Origin: Bacteroidales bacterium
Lineage (GTDB): Bacteria; Bacteroidota; Bacteroidia; Bacteroidales; Muribaculaceae
DNA: 20,007 bases
NCBI GenBank assembly: GCA_019416425.1
Contig: DXXK01000037.1
Coordinates: 1-20,007, forward strand
Reading direction: 5' to 3'
Part shown: positions 15,749 through 20,007 of the stretch, one piece after another
Position numbering within the stretch: position 1 is the first letter of the stretch
Layout of the letters: each line of letters begins with the position of its first letter
Program-made: the position numbers and the translations under genes
The notes under the pieces: model-generated
Database searches by the model: none
Seen by the model: the letters and a program-made list of their open reading frames with translations, nothing else
What the model was told of the DNA's origin: nothing

Positions 15749-16231
15749 ATGATTTCAAACAAGATTCAGGATTCATTCAACAAGCAGATTGTAGCCGAGA
15801 TGTGGTCGGCCAACCTGTACCTGTCCATGTCGTTCTACTTCGACCGCGAGGGATACACCGGCTTCGCCAGCTGGATGAAGGCCCAGAGCAAGGAGGAGAT
15901 GGAGCACGCCTACGAGATGGCGGACTTCCTGCACAAGCGCGGCGGTATGGCCCACATCGGCGACATCACTTCCGTACCTCGTGACTGGGAGTCTCCCCTC
16001 GCGGCGTTCGAGGAGGTATACGCACATGAGTGCAAGGTATCGGCCATGATCAACGCCATGCTGGACCTGGCCGAGGAGGAGAAGGACCGCGCAGCCCAGG
16101 ATTTCCTCTGGGGCTTCGTCAAGGAGCAGGTTGAGGAAGAGGCCACGGCCAGCGGCATCGTTGAGCGCGTACGCCGCATGGGTGGCACAGACATCTTCGG
16201 TCTGGACCAGGAGTACGGCAAGCGCAAGTAA
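15749..16231 (+). CDS. ftnA: Bacterial ferritin (non-haem), iron storage
   Basis: A 160-residue four-helix-bundle ferritin that assembles into a 24-subunit shell, oxidises Fe(II) and stores it as mineral in the cytoplasm. The ferroxidase residues match Escherichia coli FtnA by position: E17, E50 and H53 (KEEMEH), E94 (HECK), and E126-Q127 with E130 in KEQVEEE. Y24 is also present. No haem-binding methionine of the bacterioferritin type (M52) is seen; that position is E52. Length is normal. It is divergent from the TetR-exporter operon, with 225 bases between the two genes holding a promoter for each. It ends at a shared bidirectional terminator. Confidence 0.96.
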   Translation: MISNKIQDSFNKQIVAEMWSANLYLSMSFYFDREGYTGFASWMKAQSKEEMEHAYEMADFLHKRGGMAHIGDITSVPRDWESPLAAFEEVYAHECKVSAMINAMLDLAEEEKDRAAQDFLWGFVKEQVEEEATASGIVERVRRMGGTDIFGLDQEYGKRK

Positions 16232-16256
16232 GCCGACCCCTCCCGCAACAACCCAC

Positions 16257-16297
16257 AAAAAAAACCGCAGCCAATCTGGACAATAGGCTGCGGTTTT
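16257..16297. terminator. Bidirectional terminator between ferritin and the SLC13 permease
   Basis: AAAACCGCAGCC (16261-16272) and GGCTGCGGTTTT (16286-16297) form a 12-pair stem with a 13-base loop. Eight A residues (16257-16264) give a U8 tail on the minus strand for the permease; four T residues serve the plus-strand ferritin transcript. The genes converge on it from both sides. Confidence 0.92.
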
Positions 16298-16318
16298 CAT
16301 TATGCGCGGTCCCGATCC

Positions 16319-18151
16319 TTAGAACGGGAAGAAAATAGGTATCACCAGAATCATCAGGATGCCCAAGATCAGTTGGAGCGGAGCGCCGACCTTGACGTAA
16401 TCCATGAATGTGTATTGACCTGCCGGCATCACCAGCGCGTTCGGAGGCGTTGAGAATGGCGACATAAAGCAGAGCGACGCGCCGAACGTGACGGCGAACA
16501 GCATGGGCAACGGACTTACGCCGTATGCCACCGCGCTCTGTACCGCGATCGGCGCCATCAGCACAGCCGTGGCGGTGTTGGAGATGAACAGGGTCAGTAT
16601 CGAGGTGGTGAAATATATTCCGGCCATCAGCCAATGGGGACCGATATTGCCCAGAGCCTCCACCAGCGACACGCTGACCATCTCGCTGACGCCGGTCTTC
16701 TCCAGCGCGAAACTCATCGGCATCATCGCCGCTATCAGCACAATGCTTTCCCAGTTGATGGTCCGGTAAGCATCGGCTATGGTCCGGAAACATCCCGTCA
16801 GCATCATCAGCACTCCTGCCGTAAGCACTATGAAAACAGGTGCGATATTACTGAACACCAACGCGATGATCATGGCTATCATTATCACGGCCGCAACCGG
16901 TGCCTTGTAGTCGATGGTGACCTTCGAGGCCTGGCTCTCGGGCTCGCCCAGCACCACCCAGTCGCGTGTGTTGCGGCTTATCTTGCCGATTGCGTCCCAG
17001 GTGCCCTGCACCAACAGCACATCACCCTTGGCCACCTTGCGGTCGCCCAGGTTGTCGGTGATGTATTCTCCTCCCCTCCTGACACCAAGGATATTGACGT
17101 TGTAGCGGTTTCGGAACCCGAGACCCGCTATGGTTTCCTTCAGGACGCCGGAGTTGGGAAGCACCACGATCTCGGCCAGACCTATGTCGTAGAAGTCCAG
17201 ATGACGGCGCGACTCGTCGTTGTCGTCAGCGATCTTCAATCCGTAATCGGATACGAACCGTTCCACATTCTCCCTTGGCCCACGGATGAACAGGATATCA
17301 CCCTCCTGAATCACGGATGACGCCGACGGAGCTTCCTGCAAGACATTCTTCAGCAATCCCTTTCCCTCCTCCACACGGAGTTCCAGAACGTCCAGTCCGT
17401 AGTTGGCCCTGAGCGACAACGCTCCGAGCGAGAGCCCTGATATGGGCGATGACGCGGGAACATCCACGCGCCACAGGTCATGGTTCAGATTGTACTCCTC
17501 CACAATGTCGGCAAGAGTCCGGTTTCCGGAGGATGAATTGCCGTTTTTCTTCTTGCCTCGGCCCAGCATCTTGCTCATCGGTATCAGCAACAGCGTCCCG
17601 ACAGCGAGGCAGATCAGTCCCGTAGGCAGGAAAGTGAACATGGTCAGCGATTCTCCGCTGAACTCCTCCCAAGCCTCGGCAATTACCAGGTTTGGCGGCG
17701 TACCGATCAATGTGAGCATACCGCCAATGCTTGACGCGAAGGCCAGCGGCATCAGGAATCTGGAGGCCGATGCACCGGCGGCCGCGGCCATCGACACCAC
17801 TATAGGCAGCATCAGCGCCACCGTTCCGGTATTGCTGACGAATCCGCCGATCAGTCCTGTGGCCAGCACCACGACAAGGAACAGCCGTGTGGGACTGCCG
17901 TTACCGAGACCGGACAGCCGCGCACCGATCATCTTGGCGAGTCCGGTGTTGAAGATGGCGCCTCCCACCACAAACAGTCCCACCATCATGATCACGACGG
18001 GGTTCGAGAAGCCCGACAGGGCTTCCTGCGTGGTGAGCGTTCCGGAAAGAGTCAGCACGAGCAATGCAATCAGCGCCACTATGTCGGCACGGATCCGCCC
18101 CCACACGAATCCTGCGGCGGCCAATATCAGCGTTATGACGGTCAGTAACAT
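16319..18151 (-). CDS. SLC13-family anion permease with two internal RCK_C (TrkA_C) domains
   Basis: The 610-residue inner-membrane protein has two membrane halves of the divalent anion:sodium symporter fold. They carry SNTGT (106-110) and GTPPN (150-154) in the first half, and SNTATA (524-529) and STPPN (567-571) in the second. The SNT repeats form the ion and substrate site in SLC13/CitMHS-type carriers. Between the halves, a soluble region (about 200-400) holds two RCK_C-like domains, ALSLRANYGLDVLELR to FIRGP and VLKETIAGLGFRNRYNVNI to LLVQGTW, usually regulatory ligand-binding modules. Sulfate, di- or tricarboxylates are typical substrates; which one cannot be told. It starts 33 bases after the higA stop with no terminator between, so read-through from higBA is possible. 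Confidence 0.9.
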   Translation of the reverse strand: MLLTVITLILAAAGFVWGRIRADIVALIALLVLTLSGTLTTQEALSGFSNPVVIMMVGLFVVGGAIFNTGLAKMIGARLSGLGNGSPTRLFLVVVLATGLIGGFVSNTGTVALMLPIVVSMAAAAGASASRFLMPLAFASSIGGMLTLIGTPPNLVIAEAWEEFSGESLTMFTFLPTGLICLAVGTLLLIPMSKMLGRGKKKNGNSSSGNRTLADIVEEYNLNHDLWRVDVPASSPISGLSLGALSLRANYGLDVLELRVEEGKGLLKNVLQEAPSASSVIQEGDILFIRGPRENVERFVSDYGLKIADDNDESRRHLDFYDIGLAEIVVLPNSGVLKETIAGLGFRNRYNVNILGVRRGGEYITDNLGDRKVAKGDVLLVQGTWDAIGKISRNTRDWVVLGEPESQASKVTIDYKAPVAAVIMIAMIIALVFSNIAPVFIVLTAGVLMMLTGCFRTIADAYRTINWESIVLIAAMMPMSFALEKTGVSEMVSVSLVEALGNIGPHWLMAGIYFTTSILTLFISNTATAVLMAPIAVQSAVAYGVSPLPMLFAVTFGASLCFMSPFSTPPNALVMPAGQYTFMDYVKVGAPLQLILGILMILVIPIFFPF

Positions 18152-18184
18152 AGTTAGCAGTCTTTAATCAAGATGATTTAGTTG

Positions 18185-18532
18185 CTAAAGAAAGGCTGCG
18201 ACCTGTCGAATTTTTTCCAGACGGGCCATGAACGATTTGTCTGATCTTGCAACTTGCTTATTATAGTCAGACTGCAGTTTCAGCCAAAGATCCGCCTCAA
18301 TTCCAAGTGCTGCCTCCAAAAGCAGTGCATATTCAGTTGTAACGGCACGCTTACCATTCAAAACCTCGTTAAGAACAGACGCCGGCAACCCGATTTCGGC
18401 TGCCAAAGCCTTTTGGGAAATGCCTCTGGATTCAATCTCATCTTTAATCATCTCTCCAGGATGGATAGCGTTACTTGGGTACAGGTTATTAGCAATCATG
18501 TCCCGAGATACACCTTCAACTTTAACTTCCAT
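18185..18532 (-). CDS. higA: HigA-family antitoxin, XRE-type helix-turn-helix
   Basis: The 115-residue protein carries the HigA hallmark HPGEMIKDEIESRGISQKAL starting at residue 24. It continues into the helix-turn-helix AAEIGLPASVLNEVLNGKR (about 44-62) and AALGIEADLWLKLQSDYN. HigA binds and neutralises the HigB mRNA interferase, and the complex represses its own promoter. It lies nine bases downstream of higB, the usual toxin-first order of hig loci. Composition is clearly more AT-rich than the genes to its left, consistent with acquisition by transfer. Confidence 0.93.
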   Translation of the reverse strand: MEVKVEGVSRDMIANNLYPSNAIHPGEMIKDEIESRGISQKALAAEIGLPASVLNEVLNGKRAVTTEYALLLEAALGIEADLWLKLQSDYNKQVARSDKSFMARLEKIRQVAAFL

Positions 18533-18541
18533 ATAATTTTT

Positions 18542-18859
18542 TTATTTATAATGATTAGACAATTCAACGACATTGCATATTGTCAGTATTGGCTCATTTT
18601 CATTCATGGTTACCGAAAATTCCACCCTGTACTGATCATTAACTTTTACTGAAGACAATCCATTCTTATCACCGGACAAGACCTCATAACCCAACGATTT
18701 AATCGGCCATAATGCCTCTATTGAGGAGGCTCCTTTCAAGAAGTTAATTGCCTTTTGATAGCGCCTGATGATATCTGGCTGAAACCTATGCTTCTTGTCA
18801 GGGCTTCGACCATCTTCGTACAGAACTTTCAGATAATCATACTCAAATGTAACTATCAT
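18542..18859 (-). CDS. higB: HigB/RelE-family toxin (ribosome-dependent mRNA interferase type)
   Basis: A 105-residue protein of the RelE/HigB superfamily. The helical segment RRYQKAINFLKGASSIEALWPIK is followed by the beta-sheet core LSSVKVNDQYRVEFSV (about 67-82). The family C-terminal strand and tail are LTICNVVELSNHYK (about 92-105), with the histidine two residues from the end. Such toxins cleave mRNA on the ribosome when the antitoxin is lost. All family features are present, so the toxin appears intact. ATG 18859 lies about 15 bases after the predicted transcript start. Divergent from the zeta-like gene across 180 bases. Confidence 0.9.
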   Translation of the reverse strand: MIVTFEYDYLKVLYEDGRSPDKKHRFQPDIIRRYQKAINFLKGASSIEALWPIKSLGYEVLSGDKNGLSSVKVNDQYRVEFSVTMNENEPILTICNVVELSNHYK

Positions 18860-18881
18860 ACACTACGTTATTAAAACGATG

Positions 18882-18913
18882 CAAATTTAATAATAGTTTT
18901 CCAAATTCGCAAA
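18882..18913 (-). promoter_or_regulatory. Promoter of higBA
   Basis: On the minus strand TTTG at 18913-18910 and TAAATTTG at 18889-18882 have a spacer of exactly 20 bases. Both boxes are full consensus matches. The -33 box lies in the palindrome CAAATTTG (18910-18917), and related AATTTG copies recur across the spacer and -7 region, which would suit autoregulation by HigA. Confidence 0.8.
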
Positions 18914-18921
18914 TTTGATAA

Positions 18922-18935
18922 TTTAGATAACTAAA
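18922..18935. promoter_or_regulatory. Dyad TTTAG-ATAA-CTAAA in the higB/zeta intergenic region
   Basis: Perfect five-base arms around a four-base spacer, lying just upstream of the higBA -33 box. It is a candidate operator for the HigBA complex or for the divergent zeta gene; no direct evidence beyond the symmetry. Confidence 0.4.
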
Positions 18936-18970
18936 CATAATATTTCCACAACTATTTTCAGACATAATCG

Positions 18971-19001
18971 ATTGGGTTTTCAAATAATCTTTGTAATTTT
19001 G
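18971..19001 (+). promoter_or_regulatory. Promoter of the zeta-like kinase gene
   Basis: TAATTTTG at 18994-19001 matches the -7 consensus. ATTG at 18971-18974 is a near match to -33, with a spacer of 19. The predicted start near 19007 leaves about 33 bases before the ATG at 19040. Confidence 0.65.
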
Positions 19002-19039
19002 TAGATGCAATAGCTCCACAACCATTAATATGAAAAACT

Positions 19040-19612
19040 ATGGCCAGCCCAATCCTATATATAATAGCGGGATGCAACGGTGCCGGAAAGACAACGGCAT
19101 CAATGAGTGTATTGCCCGCAGTACTGGATTGCCAGGAATTTGTCAATGCCGATGAGATCGCCAAAGGCCTGTCACCTTTCAAGCCGGAGGAGGTGGCCAT
19201 AGAGGCAGGAAAACTGATGCTTCAACGCATAGATCAGTTGTTGGATAAGTCCGCCACATTCGCGATAGAGACTACTCTCGCCACTAAGAGCTATAAGCAT
19301 CTTGTGAAACGTGCCAAAGCATCCGGTTATCGGGTAATATTACTGTTCTTCTGGCTATCATCGCCTGAGATGGCCGAGATGCGTGTAGCCCAACGTGTAG
19401 CGAGCGGTGGACATAACATCCCGAAGGATGTCATCCAGCGACGATATTGGGCCGGATTACAGAATCTATTTGAGATTTTCGTACCGATAGTCGACTTATG
19501 GTCATTGTACGACAATACGAAGCAACTAAGACCGATAGTTGAACGTAATATTGTTATAAACACTTCCCTACTCACTAAAATTAAAGAGTCATGTCAGAAC
19601 AAGAAGAAATAA
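19040..19612 (+). CDS. Zeta-toxin-like P-loop kinase
   Basis: A 190-residue P-loop protein related to zeta/PezT toxins, which phosphorylate UDP-N-acetylamino sugars and so block peptidoglycan synthesis. Walker A is GCNGAGKTT (11-19). FVNADEIAKGL puts an aspartate at D38, in the position of the catalytic acid, and FAIETTLA (74-81) carries the conserved glutamate E77. The lid arginines lie in RVAQRVASGGHNIPKDVIQRRY. Length is shorter than classical zeta (about 270-290) but typical of chromosomal members. There is no epsilon-like gene upstream; instead a 59-residue gene overlaps its 3' end by 22 bases. The ATG at 19040 is chosen because it is the first in frame after the promoter. Toxicity is inferred from family only. 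Confidence 0.85.
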   Translation: MASPILYIIAGCNGAGKTTASMSVLPAVLDCQEFVNADEIAKGLSPFKPEEVAIEAGKLMLQRIDQLLDKSATFAIETTLATKSYKHLVKRAKASGYRVILLFFWLSSPEMAEMRVAQRVASGGHNIPKDVIQRRYWAGLQNLFEIFVPIVDLWSLYDNTKQLRPIVERNIVINTSLLTKIKESCQNKKK

Positions 19613-19770
19613 AACTATTTGAACGCATACGCGAGAATATACAGCAAGCTCAGAGAAAGCTGTTTGAACGCAAGGCAAAGCTTGGCGAAAGCATTGTCAT
19701 AGCTGATGAGAATGGACAACCCATCACAATCAAGGCAGAAGAATACCTGAAGCGCAACCAAGGGAAATAA
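19591..19770 (+). CDS. Small 59-residue protein, candidate antitoxin partner of the zeta-like kinase
   Basis: The frame runs from ATG 19591 to TAA 19770, overlapping the kinase gene by 22 bases in a different frame, which suggests translational coupling. The product starts MSEQEEIKLFERIRENIQQA and is highly charged, with a predicted amphipathic helix over about residues 3-32. A short beta-like stretch follows, SIVIADENGQPITIKAEEYL, and then a basic tail. I do not recognise a named domain. Small charged helical proteins directly downstream of a toxin are typical antitoxins, so it is the natural candidate, although classical epsilon antitoxins lie upstream of zeta. A hairpin terminator follows 14 bases after the stop. 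Confidence 0.75.
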   Translation: MSEQEEIKLFERIRENIQQAQRKLFERKAKLGESIVIADENGQPITIKAEEYLKRNQGK

Positions 19771-19783
19771 CCGGTATACGATA

Positions 19784-19807
19784 AAACTTGCCAATATCGG
19801 CAAGTTT
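19784..19807 (+). terminator. Terminator of the zeta-like/small-protein operon
   Basis: AAACTTGCC (19784-19792) pairs with GGCAAGTTT (19799-19807) around the loop AATATC. It begins 14 bases after the small gene's stop. The T-tract is interrupted (TTTCGCTACTTTT), so efficiency may be moderate. Confidence 0.7.
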
Positions 19808-19893
19808 CGCTACTTTTACATTGATTTTAACATATAAATCTTGCCGATACTGAGTATGTATCTTAACCTGAATAATTCATAGACCCACAAAAA

Positions 19894-19971
19894 AAGAACG
19901 CCTCTCTTGCATATGTGCAAGAAAAGCATTAACTTTAAAGTGCTAAAAATAAACTTAATACAGGCGTTCTT
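19894..19971. repeat. 10-bp inverted repeat enclosing two hairpins
   Basis: Outer arms AAGAACGCCT (19894-19903) and AGGCGTTCTT (19962-19971) are exact reverse complements. Inside, TCTTGCA/TGCAAGA form a hairpin with loop TATG (19905-19922). AGCATT/AGTGCT form a second, with one T-G pair (19925-19944). The whole can fold as a three-way structure on either strand. Seven A residues at 19889-19895 give a U-tract on the minus strand. Confidence 0.8.
19906..19937 (+). promoter_or_regulatory. Possible plus-strand promoter inside the inverted repeat
   Basis: CTTG at 19906-19909 and TAACTTTA at 19930-19937 are near matches to -33 and -7, with exactly 20 bases between. A transcript from about 19943 would lack the left arm of the inverted repeat, leaving the start region of the frame at 19972 unpaired. 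Confidence 0.35.
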
Positions 19972-20007
19972 ATGTGCAAAGATACAACAAATCCAGAGAT
20001 CAGTCAA
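19972..20007 (+). CDS. Start of an open frame running off the window (possible transposase)
   Basis: ATG 19972 opens twelve codons (MCKDTTNPEISQ) to the window edge without a stop. ACAGG lies seven to twelve bases before it and could serve as a ribosome site. Twelve residues are too few to name a family. An insertion-sequence transposase is suggested only by context: an inverted repeat over the ribosome site, and the string CCTGAATAATTCAT preceded by TTAA at 19863-19880, which resembles an element end. It could also be chance. Confidence 0.25.
   Translation, partial: MCKDTTNPEISQ
19977..20007 (-). promoter_or_regulatory. Promoter of the candidate small RNA
   Basis: TATCTTTG at 19984-19977 fits the -7 consensus. 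TTG at 20007-20005 is three bases of a -33 box whose fourth base lies just outside the window; the spacer is 20 bases. Confidence 0.5.

Larger units (their letters stand above)
19889..19971 (-). ncRNA. Candidate structured small RNA, about 83 nt
   Basis: Read on the minus strand, a promoter (TTG at 20007-20005, 20-base spacer, TATCTTTG at 19984-19977) predicts transcription starting at about 19971. That is exactly where the 10-base outer arm begins. The RNA would contain two internal hairpins, pair its 5' and 3' ends, and stop in a run of seven U at 19895-19889. No open reading frame of note fits inside. It is antisense to the leader of the plus-strand frame that starts at 19972. Expression is not shown. 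Confidence 0.45.

Noticed and set aside
19816..20007. Minus-strand frame of 63 codons at the right edge
   Set aside because: It spans the hairpins, the U-tract and the promoter of the candidate small RNA; composition is that of translated AT-rich noncoding DNA.
1..20007. CRISPR arrays, rRNA or tRNA genes
   Set aside because: No regularly spaced direct repeats of 25-40 bases and no rRNA or complete tRNA sequence were seen on either strand.

Overview
The window looks like a chromosomal segment from a member of the Bacteroidales. Three things point there: several intergenic regions carry the Bacteroidetes promoter pattern (a TTTG-like -33 box about 20 bases upstream of TAnnTTTG); the ammonia-assimilation enzyme is a type III glutamine synthetase of 728 residues; and lysine/diaminopimelate synthesis uses the LL-diaminopimelate aminotransferase route (dapF next to dapL). 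Most of the window is GC-rich; a 60-base line sampled inside the SLC13 gene is about 65% GC. A line sampled in the last 1.8 kb is about 37%, so that end looks like an accessory island. Family and species cannot be read from the sequence.

Layout, left to right. (1) 1-283: the 3' end of a DegT/DnrJ-type sugar aminotransferase, closed by a strong terminator whose T-tract also supplies the -33 region of the next promoter. (2) 397-777: a small DUF486 membrane protein, convergent with and overlapping an aspartate-type aminotransferase (774-1970). (3) 2178-6563, minus strand: dapF, dapL and the type III glutamine synthetase, a nitrogen and cell-wall-precursor block starting from a clear promoter upstream of dapF. 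(4) 6648-7946: a dicarboxylate/amino acid:cation symporter with two unusual substitutions at its expected ligand and ion sites. (5) 8048-15523, minus strand: a tightly packed multidrug-type exporter operon of eight genes: TetR regulator, TolC-like outer membrane protein, HlyD-like lipoprotein adaptor, two ABC ATPases, two ABC-2 permeases, and a trailing M15 peptidoglycan peptidase. The order matches the Escherichia coli ybhGFSR exporter, with the tandem YbhF ATPase split in two. (6) 15749-16231: ferritin, divergent from the exporter operon, with a structured leader. (7) 16319-18151: an SLC13 anion permease with two internal RCK_C (TrkA_C) domains. (8) 18185-20007: the AT-rich end, holding a HigB/HigA toxin-antitoxin pair, a divergent zeta-toxin-like kinase with an overlapping 59-residue downstream gene, and a right edge that looks like the beginning of an insertion sequence or small-RNA locus.

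How the genes may work together. The TetR protein is the first gene of the exporter operon, so it probably represses its own operon in response to an exported compound. The exporter spans inner membrane, periplasm and outer membrane. The dap and glutamine synthetase genes link nitrogen supply to meso-diaminopimelate for peptidoglycan, and the M15 peptidase acts on the same polymer.

The most interesting parts are at the right end: the zeta-kinase/small-protein pair, and the last ~120 bases. There, a 10-bp inverted repeat enclosing two hairpins could act as a read-through shield over a candidate transposase start, and could also encode a minus-strand RNA of about 83 nucleotides with its own promoter and U-tract. 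The symporter's substituted ligand residues and the ferritin leader also deserve a second look. All functional calls are by reading motifs; no database search was possible.
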